Assembly (NCBI GenBank): GCA_023213395.1
Contig: CM041465.1
Location: forward strand, 136,531,741-136,595,740
Length of the DNA stretch: 64,000 nt
Origin: Cycas panzhihuaensis
Taxonomy: Eukaryota; Cycadophyta
Reading direction: 5' to 3'
A program made the translations under genes and the position numbers. The notes under the pieces were generated by a model, which was not told where the DNA came from, did no database searches, and saw only the letters and a list, made by a program, of their open reading frames with translations. This document shows, in pieces, positions 41,070 through 53,165 of the stretch; within the stretch, counting starts at the first letter, position 1, and every line of letters begins with the position of its first letter.

Positions 41070-43492
41070 TTTTGCAAAGATCATGGGGTGGAACATGTTT
41101 GACTCGCTTATAGACAAACTGGTCAATGTTGATAATTACGGTCCTTAGAAACATTAGATGAAAACTTTGTTTATAATGAGTTGGTTATGGCCTCTTGTTG
41201 AGAGAGTTTATTCTGCTAGTTGATGGCACCCTAAAAAGGTCAAGTTTGATGTTATTAATATTGTTGCATTGGGTTTCATTAACTTGTGAATCAATGGCAA
41301 TTTGATCAAGAATGTGAATAAGGCAATCATACTCAAGTAGAATTGGATACCATTATGTTTCTGTTTGAAATTAGAAATGATGTTTGGGTTTTGATAACCA
41401 AGTAACAACATTATAGTTTGAAACTCATTGGTTCAATAGGTGACCATATCCAACATGTGAAAGTTACCATAAATCTGTTGGAGAATCCTAGAGAAACCAT
41501 CATTGGCAAAGATACAAGTATTATTGTTACAAGGACTTCACCCAAGTCATATAAAAGCTTTGTTATAAGCTTTGTGATGATAAGTTGAATTTGGTCATAT
41601 TTACTAATTTGGAGAGTATGTTGTTGCAACGTGAACAATTGCTTAAAGAAAATGATGAGGACATTTTGGAACTTTCGTAGCGGAGTTTAAAGAGAGAGTT
41701 TTTTATTCCCATAAGAAGAAGAATATTTTTAAAGAGAACGCTTAAAAGGAGAGCTTTGAGGGATAAATCAAATTGTGTTGCTACAGTGACAAACTAGGTC
41801 ACTTTGAAAAGAACTATAGGAAGTTGTAGGTTGATCAAGATAATCAAAAGTAGCAAAATGATCAGTAGAACCAAGAGAGGAGAAAGCAATAGTTCAGACA
41901 TTTTTTAGGGCATTTTTTTGATAAAGGTGACAAAAGTAACTAACTTTTTGTTATAACATTTCATAATGGTCATGGATTGAAAAATGTGTGGTCCATAGAT
42001 TCAAATGCTTCGAGGCATGCAACAGGCATAATAGAATGGTTTAGACACATGGGAGGCAATACATTGGACCAATTACACTCAATGATGACACAAAGCTAAA
42101 GGCAAAAGGTATTAGAGAAGCTTCCATCATTGCATCAGATGTAGAATAATGCTACATCAACAATGTTATGTATGTGCTAACGCCAAAAAAGAATTGACAT
42201 CTATTAGTGTGATTGAAGACAACAAAATAAGTGTTTTATTTATTGAAATAACAAATGTATCATCAAAGATAGTAACGGGAAGAAAATTGTTGTCATAGGA
42301 GTTAGAGATGATGGTCTTTATAGGCTCTAGGATAAATCTATGAACTAAAGAGCCTTCATTGTAGATGTAAACTCCTAAAATTTATTATGGAATGAAAAAA
42401 TAAGGTATCTTCACTACTTTGATCTTCATTTGATGCATTATGGTCTTTTGAAACTCAAACTTAAGAATAATTGGTGTGAACAATGATGGAAAACCAACAT
42501 CGAGAGAAGTTCAAGAAAGGCAAATCATGGAGAGTAAGGAGAAGTCAAGTTTTGTCCACTTAGGTATATGTGATCCAATGTCGATAACTCAAGTTGTAGG
42601 TGCAGGATATTTTTCAACCTTAATTGATAATTTTTTCAAGAAAATTTGGGTCTATTTTATAAGTGAGAAAATCCAAATATTTAACATTTTTAAAAAGTTC
42701 AAAGAAAAAATGGAGAATAAGAGTGTTCAGTGGTTGAAAATATTAAGATTAGATAATAAGGAAGAATGCACCTTCAAAGCATTTGCGCAATATTATGAAA
42801 ACAACAAAATCAATGACCTTTTCTCTAGCAGCTAATATGATAACAGTTAGAATGATTTTGGCTATAGTGCCTTAATTCAAGTTGTAGTTAACACTAACTT
42901 GATGTTAATTGTGCTTTCTTCGATGGAGATCTCACAAAAGAAGCCTATATGGAGTAGTTGCCTAGATTGTTGTTAAGCGCGAGGTAACATCTTATATGCC
43001 ACTTGGAGTAAACTTTGTATGGTTTAAAGTAGGATCTAAAATTTTGATATTCTAAGATTCATAAGTACTTTTTGAAGTACAGGTTTAGAATGTTGTTAGT
43101 TCACCTAAGCCTATAGATTAAAATTTAAAATTGGAGGTTAATTATCTTTTAATGTTGTATATGGATGATTTAGTTGTCACAGGTAATAATACTTTAGTGG
43201 TTGAAGACCTAAAGAATACATTTGAGATGACTAATTTTTTATGACTCTTAACTATTTTTCTAGGGTAGAGGTATGGCAGAATCTTAAAAATATCTTTATT
43301 TTATAGGCTAAATTCACTTGAAAATTTTTGAAGAAATTCAAAATGTGGGATCGTAAACCTGTTCTAACCTATATGGAGACGAGGACAAAATTAATAGTTT
43401 AAGATGATGGAAACTAGAGAGATAGCATGTTGTGTAGGCAATTAGTTAGTAGTCTCTACTAATTAACTACAACTAGGTTGAATATCATCTTT
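41070..43492 (+). pseudogene. highly decayed copia gag-pol, left part
   Basis: A sense-strand relic with stops in every domain. Recognisable landmarks in order: gag pieces (about 41090-41640, SKSYKSFVISFV), a zinc knuckle near 41780-41825 (CYSDKLGHFEKNYRK, last cysteine lost), a protease-like VWSIDSNASRHATG near 41987-42025, integrase core (LIDNFFKKIWVYFISEK; LRLDNKEECTFKAFAQYYENN, 42476-42835), and RT pieces (ALYGLK-like at 43005-43030; CIWMI near 43155; RQLVSSLY near 43437-43465). Element H interrupts at 43493 and it resumes at 46226. Confidence 0.8.
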
Positions 43493-43746
43493 TGTTATGA
43501 TCCTCTACCACATGAGAATAGTTTAAGGTTAGTGAAAGTAGGGAATTGGTTAAGTTAGATGTAGGAATATAATAATGTGGGGGTTAGTGCTATATATACA
43601 TACTCCACTCTATTGTAAAAAAAACATATATGGTGTTATCTTAATTAATGTTCTTCGGAACTTTACCTTCTTCATTATTTTTGTCTTCTTTCTACCATTT
43701 TTCTTCCTTCTCTATATTGATTGGTTACATGATTGGACTTGTAACA
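43493..43746 (+). repeat. 5' LTR of element H (254 bp)
   Basis: TGTTATGATCCTCTACC to CTTGTAACA, matching 45978-46225 with clear divergence. It contains TATATATAC near 43591-43599 as a likely TATA box. Confidence 0.87.
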
Positions 43747-43748
43747 AG

Positions 43749-43760
43749 TGGTATCAGAGT
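43749..43760 (+). other. primer binding site of element H
   Basis: TGGTATCAGAGT, two bases after the LTR, matches the initiator tRNA-Met complement at 11 of 12 positions. Confidence 0.85.
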
Positions 43761-45180
43761 TAAGGTAAGTGTAAATTTTTTTATTCTCCATCCTTATCTG
43801 TTATAGGTATTAAAGACACAATATTATTGGAGGAATTGACAATCTAGTTGCAGGTCATCATATCACTTATTAGAGTGTTTTATACTGTTGATGATCTAAA
43901 ACAAGATTTGTTAATTTATATGGTTTTATTATTGTAAAGGCAACATGTGTGCCATCAAGTCTGATTTGAGTACTGCTCTAGTCCACTAAGTCTGTGTATC
44001 ATTTCTCCACACTTACTCTAAGTTGTTGCCTCTTAATGACCTTTGATTATACTTGTTGCGTGTGGTCATTGAGGTGTTATCGTCGTATGTCGAAACCCTA
44101 CCTACATGATGCGTTGTGTGATTTCTTTGTCATAGATGATGCGCCCCTCCACTCTGGCATAAAGGATGCATCCTTACACCGAGTCGTGATCACTAACTCT
44201 ACATCCTGTGTGACTATCTCTTTTGATTTATGTTGAAGCTCGTGACGTGAGCCATTCTCAACTCGCATTTAGATGTACCTAAGCTCTATCACATGCATGG
44301 CCATCTTTATTGATTTCTGTTGAAGCTTTGTGAACCATGGTAAAAATACTCCACTTGATCTTCCTCATCGATCTTTGCCCCCTACACTGGGTGTGAATCG
44401 TGGTGAAAGAACATTGTGTTGATTATCTACTAGCTCGTCTGCATGTTTGAATTTATTTCACGTGAAGCCTCTACGAGAGCGAAGTTGCCATCGACCCTAC
44501 ATGCGAACTCCAACTCTGCATTAAGGTAAAATTACTAGGTGATGTTAGAAGCAACTCACCTGAGTAATATTATGGTTTGTGAAGCATGTTGATTGATGGT
44601 TAACTCGATTCAATCAAAAGTTTGATTGATTTTGCATAGATTTAATCATCGTAGGTTCAATGTTAAAGGTCAATTAGATTGTAAATTTTTAACTTTACCT
44701 TAAATTTTTTTATAAAGTTTTAAAGATATTGAAGTAAATTGGAATTTTGATTTAAGTCTGCGAAGCCCTCTTGAATCAACAGTCAGTCACGTGCAGTCAT
44801 CAAGTGGCTAAGAGCTATAGGGTGAAGGGGGCTAAAGGCCTCATAGTATAGTTTTACTCACTTTTGAAGGTATTTGTACTATTTCTGCTCATAACTTTAC
44901 AACCAGAAGTTTGTTTTTCGAATCGTCAAATCTGTCGAATTCTTTGTTTTGAGGGCTTTAATTTAGACTATCATATGATAAATTTTGGGTTTTTCTTGTC
45001 ATAGGTATTAATGTTTGAAGTCAGGCCTCAGAGTTGTATATCGTTTTGGAAAAGAATTTTTTTATGATTTTTTCTGGACATTTGGACCTGTAATGTTTTT
45101 CTTGTATTAAGAAAAATAATTGCATTAAGGGGACTAACTAGCTATAGACATTCCCTAGTATTTTTTATCTTCACATTATC

Positions 45181-45388
45181 ATGGCTACTGAAAAGTTCAT
45201 ACTATGCATATTTAATATAGATAAGACTCTTATCACAAATGATTAGGTTAGAGATATGCATCTATATTTAAGATCACTTATTGATAATTACTTGAAAAAT
45301 GAAGAAATGTTTGAAGTAGCTTTATTATATTTACAAGGAGAGGCTTATCTTTGGTTTAAGAAGTATGGAACTAGTTCATTCAATTAAT
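45181..45388 (+). pseudogene. gag: gag-like remnant in element H
   Basis: It starts MATEKFILCIFNIDKTLI, meets a stop near 45245, and continues VRDMHLYLRSLIDNYLKNEEMFEVALLYLQGEAYLWFKKYG. The LxGEAxxWF(K) segment is typical of the retrotransposon gag domain of Ty3/gypsy elements. The rest of the interior (43761-45180, 45389-45977) has no recognised coding sequence. Confidence 0.6.
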
Positions 45389-45977
45389 TTTGTTGCCTAC
45401 AATCAACCATTCATATAAAATATAACAATTATTTGTTGTAATATATGTAGAGCTTTGAGTAAGAAAAACAATAAGCTTGTTAAATATTAAAGAGGTTCAA
45501 TCGTAAGGTGGGACAAGGAATTCTCTCAATTCTACAAAGTTTGGAATAATAAAAGAATGATGAGGAAGAAAAAAAGTGTCAAGAGCAAGTAGCAAAAGTT
45601 GTTTGCCACCTCACACCACTAGATGTAGTTAAAAATAAGAGAAGTTATCACCAAGGGTTGACAGATAAACTAAAGTGAAACTATATTAGCATTCACATTA
45701 TCAAGACACCTTGCACGACAAAATTTATTAGACAAAACCCTCATCAACTACATACTCCAAACAAGCAAAGCGTTCGAGCTTGAGGTTTTAACATGATAAA
45801 CATTTAAGGCATATCGTAAGACATTTAGAGTATATCAGAATCTACTTAGGATTGATAGATCCCCACTTTATACGAAGCTTTGTAGAACCTATCGATTGGA
45901 TATTGGTAACTTGAGGTGTTCATATGTATTAATGTATCGAGATGCTTTGAGAGCGAAGCATCTCATGGTGGAGGGTT

Positions 45978-46225
45978 TGTTATGGTCTTCCACTATATGA
46001 GAATAGATTAAGGTTAGTAAAAATAGGGGGATTAGTTAACTTAAAGGTAGGCATATAATAATATGGGGGTTAGTGTTATATATACCCCACCCTATTATAA
46101 ATAGAGCATATATAGTATTATCTTAATGAATGTTCTTCAGAATTTTATCTTTATCTTTATCTTCTTTCTACCATTTATCTTTCTTCTTCTCTATGTTAAT
46201 TGGTTACAGGACTAGACTTGTAACA
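45978..46225 (+). repeat. 3' LTR of element H (248 bp)
   Basis: TGTTATGGTCTTCCAC to CTTGTAACA; pairs with 43493-43746. TATATATACC near 46078 is the matching TATA-like element. No clear polypurine tract precedes it; GGTGGAGGG at 45967-45975 is a candidate. Confidence 0.87.
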
Positions 46226-46430
46226 TTTTTGTTATTAGAATGGTATCAATATTCATGTTAAAGTTGAAGTTTGATCATTGAAAATCGACAAAGAGGACCT
46301 TTGGATATGGGACATTTCTTCTCAAAGGCACTCCTTGAAATGACAAAAAAATAGTAATTTATAATCACTTTATCCAATCAGCAAGGACAAACAGATTACC
46401 CAGGGGACTCAAAAAAACATTAGAATCAAT
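46226..46430 (+). pseudogene. pol: decayed copia, right part (RNase H start)
   Basis: Continuation of the copia interrupted by H: VIRMVSIFM, then HxKSTKRTFGYGTFLLKGT (compare copia HWxAAKRILRYLKGT) and TDYPGDSKKTLES (compare SDWAGDxxDRKSTS). No further RNase H or LTR is seen beyond this. Confidence 0.7.
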
Positions 46431-46965
46431 TGATTAGTAAAAGGAGAGTATCGTAATATAGTTCTTACAAGAAGAGTAATATCAAGTTAACCATCTTCTA
46501 CAATCTATGACTTTTAAACAGACAAAAGAAGCTATTTTCCAAGTGATTCTATTAGTGGCCCAAGTAGCCTTACATTTTATTGGATAGTTTATTGACCTTA
46601 CATTTCATTGGACAACTTAGTGGCCCACGCACAAAGTTTAATAACTAACCTTATCATTGAACCTTATGGTATCTCTCTACTTGTTAATGCTTTACATAAC
46701 TTAACAAGTTGAATTATGTAACAGGTCCCCCTCCTTGAGATGTTGATTCCTCAAGGCATTTAAGATGAGGATGCTACTTAACAAAATCATCATATTCCTA
46801 AGTTGCTTCATCCGAATTGTAGCCAACCCATTATATTAAATATTCAAAAATTGATCAGTTTTAAAGATGGCATTATTTGTTAACTAAGATACGTTCTGTG
46901 GAGACGGTTAGGGACAGCTCTTCATCCAAAACTAGTAATGTTATGTGGGAGACATGGGTTTTCCT
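46431..46965. other. possible LTR remnant (3' side of copia E)
   Basis: A candidate boundary lies at 46723/46724, where ...ATTATGTAACA is followed by GGTCCCCCTCC; read on the minus strand this is GGAGGGGGACC then TGTTACATAATT, the look of a polypurine tract followed by an LTR start. No second copy was found, so the LTR is unconfirmed. Confidence 0.4.
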
Positions 46966-49452
46966 TGTTCATCTAGAGTTAGCTTGGTCCCTATTTCCAT
47001 TGGTATTGGTGAAGGTTTGCAATCGCCTATTCTGAACCATTGCAGTAGTTTGTTTGAGCACTTGAATTATGACAAGAATGTATCTAGGTTCTTGCCACAC
47101 CTCAATACCAAGGAGAAAATGTAGCAACCCAAGGTCTATCATCTCAAAGTTACTTTTTAAGTTCATATTGGAGCCAAGCTATTCCATCATCATCATTTCT
47201 ATTTATAGTCAAGTCATTCACATAAAGCACTATTGTCTCTAACTCGAATATACAAATTAAGATTAGAGGGTGAATGAGTGAATCCATGTTGCTTAAAAAA
47301 TGCGTCAATCTTGGTATACCAAGTACATGGTACCTACTTCAATCCATATAGGGCTTCTTTGAGCTTGCAAACTAGGTGTTCTTTACTAAGAATAGCATAG
47401 CCAGGAAGTTGCTTCAGGAAAACCTCTTCAGTAAGCTCTTTATTTAGGAAAGTACTCTTCACATCCATTTGGTATACGGGCCAATTAAATTGAGTTGCAA
47501 GTGACATAACCAAACAGAATATGGTCATGTTAGCAACATGCGTAAAGGTTTCTTTATAGCCAATCCCCTCTTATTGTTTGAAACCCTTTACAACTATGCG
47601 AGCTTTACAACGCTCAATGGTGTTATCATCAGGAAATTTAATCTTATAAAGTCATTGGCAATCAATTGGATTCTTTCCAGGTGGAAGTTTTTCCAGCTTC
47701 CATTTGTCATTCTTAAGGATTGAGGTCATTTCTTCATCCATTACTGCTTTCCATATTTGGTCTTTAACTATCTCCTCAAACATGGAAGGTTCAGAAGTCT
47801 CAAGGACACATACCATTAAGGTATAGTTTGTGGAGTGCTTCAAGCTAGACTCTCTTTTGAGAGCAATGGGAGTAGGAGGTGCATCTTTTATCAATTGTCG
47901 ATACCACTTTGGAGGTTTTTAAATACTAATGACCTCCACCTGAAGATCATCAATTGATATAAGTGGAATTATAGAGGTAGCATCTGAATTGGATGTCGAA
48001 GTTGATGGTGTTGAAGATGGACTTGGTGTGTAGGATGTCGTTGGTGTAGATGACTCAAGAATTAGTACAAGAAGCACTTCTAAAACAACAACATCATTAT
48101 CTACAACAAATTAGAGCTGTGAAGGGTCCAAGTCTAGTGTGTCTTCAACAAAAATGACATCCCAAGTGGTATACGTCTGATTTCTAACAAGGTCATATAC
48201 TTTGTAGGCTTTATATATCCGAGCACATATCCAAGGAAGATACATTTTAGGTTCTTGTCATCTAACTTTTTCCTATTTTTTGGGGGGGATATAAGTTGTG
48301 AAACTGAATATCCTTAGGTCTGAGACAGTAGGCTTTATGCCTGACCAGGCCTTCTTGGGTGTGATATCTCTCATTGCTATAGTGGCACTTTTGTTTATGA
48401 GGTATGCAGTAGTAGAAAGATCTTTAGTCCAAAAATAGGTAGCTAGGTTTGTAGCATCCAACATGACCTTTGCCTTATTCACCAAAGTTTAGTTTATTCT
48501 TTCTGCCATACCATTTTATTAGGGTGTGCATGGAGCTAAGAATTGGCATTTGATCCCAAATTGTCTATAGAAGTTGGTAAATTGGTTTGAAGTGTATTCT
48601 TCTCTATTATCAGATCTAAGTATCTTCATTGTCATGTTAGTTTCATACTCGATCTTGAATTTTTCAAAAGCTTCAGATTTATGTCAAAGAAAGTAGACCC
48701 AAACTTTTCTCGAATAATCATCTATAAAAGTCATGAAGAACTAACTTTCATAAAGGGAAGAGATTGACATAGGTCCACAGATATCTAAGTAAACCAACCC
48801 TAATGGTTTAGATGCATGCCATGCCTTGTTGGAAGGGAATAATTATCTTTGTTGTTTGCCCACTAAGTAGGCCTCACAAATGTAGTTGGTTCTTTTGATT
48901 TTTGGCAACCCATGCACCATTTAGAGCCTAGACATGAGGTTAAGGCTTTGCATGTTTAGGTGACCTAGGTGTTGGTGCCATAGTTAGTTCGTGATGCTCT
49001 TTGTTGGAAGTTGCTCAGCTTAGTATGAACATTCACCTTGGATTTCTTCCATAGGTAGGTCTTCAATTATGATGGCTTTACCTTTATCTAGGTGATTATT
49101 TTGTATAGATACACAACTTTGATTGACATCTTGTTGGGGGTTGATGATGAGGGGAACTCTATCCAACTTGTATAGTCCACTATTTTCATATTATATAGAT
49201 ATTAGTTGTCCTATGGCATGATCTGTAATGGTTCAAACACCTTGGCTAAATAGAACATCAAGGTTTTATTTATCGATCTAGTTAACTGGTAACAAGTTTT
49301 ATTTCATTTCAAGAACCAATAGAATGTTGCTAATATAGTTGGGAACATTGGAGTTTTAACATAATTGGGACTCTTTTAATCTTGGTGGCATCATATGTGA
49401 GATTGTCTCCAAATGTCATTGCTTGAGCACTAATGAGATGTGTGCCCACTAG
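46966..49452 (-). pseudogene. pol: copia E pol (integrase and reverse transcriptase), broken
   Basis: An antisense, diverged copia. From the right: pre-integrase with IxAQAMTFGDNLTYDATKIK (about 49370-49440), HQHLGHLNMQSL-like near 48930-48990, integrase core pieces (48590-48780), VNKAKVMLDATNLATYFWTKDL (48273-48485), then RT: MFEEIVKDQIWKAVMDEEMTSILKNDKWKLEKLPPGKNPI (47652-47894), YQMDVKSTFLNKELTEEVFLKQLPGYA (47334-47528) and MIDLGLLHFLLGIEVW (about 47100-47145). RNase H is missing. Interrupted on the right by element D. Confidence 0.82.
49400..49452. repeat. 53-bp flanking duplication (left) of element D
   Basis: AGATTGTCTCCAAATGTCATT onward to CCACTAG is repeated at 57440-57492, immediately outside the other LTR, with about four mismatches. 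It belongs to the host copia E, where only one copy would be expected. A normal copia insertion duplicates 5 bp. Confidence 0.88.
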
Positions 49453-50005
49453 TATGAAAAGAGGCTAAATGGCCTCACAATCCTAAGATCTAGAAGCTAG
49501 GATCACTCTAGTTCTAGAAGCACAAATACTTAACAACTATAATATTTTTAAGATGAAAGAAGGCATAAGAGACAAAGCATAAAATGAAGGAGCAAGAGAA
49601 ATGATACCTAATATATGGAGTTGGAATTGGTCCAACCTCTAAAGAATAAACAGTTTGATTAGCAAACTGACAAAGATAACAATCAAATACCAACTTTCTT
49701 ATGAGACAATGAGAAGAGGTCTCATTATATAGAGTGAGATGAGAGACCTAAGGTCTTGGATGTTTGACAAATGTCAAACATCCGAGATACATGCTTTGCA
49801 TGTAGAACGTGTTTTTTTGGACTCTTATGTGAGCAAAAATACATGAGGGTCCATTTGACCCTTTAGTGACAACGTTGTGTCACTAGAAAGAATGTGGGTG
49901 TGTACTTTATCACTTAAGTGATAAGTCACCCCTAAAGTACAAAAGTACACATATTACATAAAAATTAAAGTACATTATCTTAACATGTAAACATAAGGTT
50001 TAACA
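49453..50005 (-). repeat. 3' LTR of element D (553 bp)
   Basis: It pairs with 56887-57439. The outer terminus is TA instead of TG on the + strand (CA end mutated on the minus strand). Its palindrome near 49758-49788 has picked up mismatches (AA centre, CCGAG end). Confidence 0.93.
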
Positions 50006-50015
50006 CCCCCTCATC
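50006..50015 (-). other. polypurine tract of element D
   Basis: The minus strand reads GATGAGGGGG just before TGTTAAACC. Confidence 0.85.
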
Positions 50016-51640
50016 GCTTACAATGTTAAGCCTGACACCAAGACCATCTCCGAATTTTACAAACTTTTCTACCAAGAGGCTTGGTAAAGATGTTTGTTGT
50101 CCGCTCCTCTCAGAGGTCTTCGGAGGTTGATCTCACCATTCTGCATATGCTCTCTGATGAAGTGATGGTGAACCTCGATGTGTTTTGTCCACATATGAAA
50201 AACTTGATTCTTGGCTAACTTGAGTACACTTTGATTGTCACAATGTATCATGGTGGGGTGACCCAGCTCAAGTCCAAGTTCCCCAAGAATCCGTCATAGC
50301 CAAATAGCCTCACAAGTCGCTACCGACTACTTTGTACCGCTCGATGGAGGACAAGGTAACATTGGGTTGCTTCTTGGAACTCCACGAAACAACTGCTGAA
50401 CCAAGGGAAAAATAGTATCCCGAGGTTGATCTCCTGCTATCTTGGCAACCTGCCTAATCAGAATCTGAGAACCCTTCCAGAGTGAAGTTCTCATTATGTG
50501 CATACTCAAGGCCATGCTGCAATGCGCCTTTGATGTGCTTAAGTATGTGTTTGGCTGCATTCCAATGTATCTGATTGGGTTGAGACATGTATCGTGAGCA
50601 AATCCCAACTGCAAATGAAATGTCTGGTCGAGTGTTGGTGAGATAAATGAGCATCCCAATTAACTACTGATAAAGTGTGGGATCTGCCAGTGCAGCTTCT
50701 TCATTGAGAGTAAGCTTAGATCCATTCTCCATTGGTGTAGGCACTGGTTTGCAATCGTACATCATGAACCGCTACAAAATGTCCCAAGAATATTTCGCTT
50801 GGGAGATGAAGATATAGCCCGGCTGTTGCCATATCTCAAAGCCTAAAAAGTAATAGAGAAATCTAAGATCTGTCATCTCAAAACTTCTCTTCAAGTCATC
50901 TTAGAGAATGTGAATCATCTTAGTGTCACTACTAGTGATTACTAAGTCATCTACATACAAAGCAACAAAAATGACATGGTTTTTTTCATGTTTTATGTAC
51001 AGATTAGGATCTGAAGTAGATCGATGAAACCCATGTCTTAAGAAGTAATCATTGATCTTTGAGTACCATGCTCTTGGAGCTTGTTTTAAGCCATATAATG
51101 CCTTTTTTAGGCGATATACAAAATGCTCCTTGCCTTGTACTTTGTATCTAGGAGGTTGCTCCAAATATACCTCCTCCCGAAGATCGCCGTTAAGAAAGAC
51201 GCTATTCACGTCCATCTGATAAACTGGCCGTTTACATTGAGCAGCTAAGGCCAAGATGAGTCTAATGGTGTTCATATTCGCCACTGGTGCAAAAGTTTCA
51301 TCATAGTCTATACCTTCTTTTTGTTTAAATATTTTTGCCACAAGGCGGACCTTCTGCCATTTAAGTGAACCATTAGAATGGAATTTGGTCTTGTAGACCC
51401 ATTTGCAACTGATTGCCTATTTGTCTTTAGGCAATTCAACCAAATTCCAAGTACCATTCTTTTCAATAGAATGGATTTCTTCATCCATGGCAGCCTTCCA
51501 ATTTTTATTTTTGGAAGCCTCCTCAAAAGTGGAAGGCTCATCAACACAAAGCACTTCAGCCATAAGTGCATAATTGGTCTGCTGCTGATATTTTGATGGA
51601 TGTTTTCCTTCAATGATATGGTTGTCCTGAACTATCTAAG
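50016..51640 (-). pseudogene. pol: copia D reverse transcriptase and RNase H (broken)
   Basis: RT is open at 50901-51341: [82 protein letters not shown], and the active site [14 protein letters not shown] stop in the DLK segment near 50904 separates it from the C-terminal part (MTDLRFLYYF; SAGYxYDVRL region). RNase H pieces: LTNTRPDISFAVGICSRYMSQPNQ (50454-50654) and HIEVHHHFIREHMQNGEINLR (50069-50251), with CDNQSVLKLAKNQVF. Four or so frame changes. Confidence 0.88.
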
Positions 51641-52640
51641 TCTACCATTTTGGTAACTTTTGAATCGAAGTAACTTGAACCTCAAGATCTTCTGGTTTAA
51701 GTGGTTGATCAACAAAAGATATGCTTGGATCAAGTGGAGCAAATTCAGTTGATATAGACAGTCCAGCAGGTGCAGATGATGTACATGGTGTAGAAGATTG
51801 AGAGGGAAGGAAGACCTCAACAATCTTCTTGCCTTTGTCAATGGGAGGTTGCATGGATGTTGTTTGCAACTCCTTATGATCTTCTTTAGTAAAGATGACA
51901 TCTCTTGGGAGATGCATTTTCTTCCCTATGGGATCATACAACTTGTAGGCTTTACTGTGAATGGCATATCCTACAAAGATGTATTTTAGACTATGCTTGT
52001 CTAATTTCTTCCTTTGTTGATTGGGAATGTGCATATAAGTAGTGCACCGAAAAGTCCTCAAATCGTTGACAGTAGGCTTTTTGCCAAACCATGCTTCCTC
52101 GGGTGTCATGTTGGTGACTATTGTAATAGGACTGCGATTGGCCACATAGGTAGCTATGTGAAATGCTTCTGCCCAGTAAGCTCGAGTGAGTCCTTGTGCA
52201 TGCATCATTGCTTTGGCTTTATTGGCCAAAGTTCTATTCATTCGTTCGGAGACTCCATTTTGTTGAGAAGTGTGAGGAATAGTCAGTTGTCTCTGAATGC
52301 CATTATCCTTATAGTATTGGGCGAATCCATTTGATGTAAATTCACCTCAATTGTCTGTCCTTAATGTTTTGATTGAGTGGCCAGACTCATTTTCCACTTC
52401 AAGCTTGAATTCTTTGAATTTGGAAAATGCTTCATATTTGTGTTTGATGAAGTAGACCCAGACTTTGTGAGAAAAGTCATCAATGAAGAAGATGTAATAC
52501 AAAGCTTCTCCAAAAAATGATGTGGACATGGGTCCACACAAATCTGAATGTACCAACTGCAGAGGATGTGATGCACGTCATGCTTTGCCTTTAGGGAAAT
52601 GCAAGCAATGCTGAGTTCCCATAATGCACGCTTCACAAAG
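51641..52640 (-). pseudogene. pol: copia D integrase (broken)
   Basis: Core: MVHSDLCGPMSTSFFGEALYYIFFIDDFSHKVWVYFIKHK and HSIKTLRTDN (52347-52556), a stop in place of the first G of DNGGEF near 52348, then QQNGVSERMNRTLANKAKAMMHAQGL and CTTYMHIPNQQRKKLDKHSLKYIFVGYAIHSKAYKLYDPIG (51642-52241). The rest is the serine-rich linker to RT. The catalytic carboxylates are present in the sequence but not in one frame. Confidence 0.88.
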
Positions 52641-53165
52641 ACATTTTGTTCCATAGATCTTTGGAAGCCTATGTACCATATTCTTGTTGATTATCTGCCT
52701 CAAATTATCTAAACTCAAATGGCCTAGACGTTGATGCCAAAGTTGCATCTTGGACAAGTATGGAGTGACAATTAAACTAGAGTAAGCATAATCAAGTATT
52801 ATATTATTTGCATCCAATTTGCAGAGGCCTTAATCCTCATAGCCAACAACTACTACTTGGTCATCTTTGTCACTGATTATACATTTCCTATTTCTGAATA
52901 GTATACTCATCTGTTGCTTGTCCAACTTGCTAACAGATAGTAAGTTTTTGTCCATTGAAGATATGAAATAGGCATTGCCATCGAGAAATGAGGAGGAAGG
53001 ATTTGATGAAGAAAGAAATGGAGTTATTGTGCCTACTCCAGAAATTTTAACAGATTGATTGTTCCCAAAGGTCACTAATTGACCTTTACCTTCCTTGATG
53101 TCAGTGAGGAGATCTTCACTTCCAGTCATGTGTTGTGAAGCTCCAGAATCAATAATCCAAGTTTC
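52578..53165 (-). pseudogene. pol: copia D protease and pre-integrase
   Basis: The protease site is intact, WIIDSGASQHMTGSEDLL (about 53100-53160), and here the codon before II is TGG, not TAG as in copies I and B. Pre-integrase continues to GYED, a TAA follows (near 52830), then LDANNIILDYAYSSL, LWHQRLGHLSLDNL and CLCEACIMGTQHCLHF to 52578. Confidence 0.88.

Larger units (their letters stand above)
43493..46225 (+). mobile_element. element H: small non-autonomous LTR retrotransposon, 2733 bp
   Basis: Two short LTRs (254 and 248 bp) flank an interior with a PBS but no pol. Flanking pentamers are TCTTT (43488-43492) and TTTTT (46226-46230), compatible with a target duplication with one change. 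Removing H rejoins the decayed copia (RQLVSSLY...LNIIF to VIRMVSIFM...STKRT), which confirms the borders. Only a gag-like remnant is coding-like. Confidence 0.85.

Noticed and set aside
44040-44240. 80-codon + ORF inside element H
   Set aside because: No recognisable domain, short, and stops surround it; more likely chance in the non-coding interior of a non-autonomous element.
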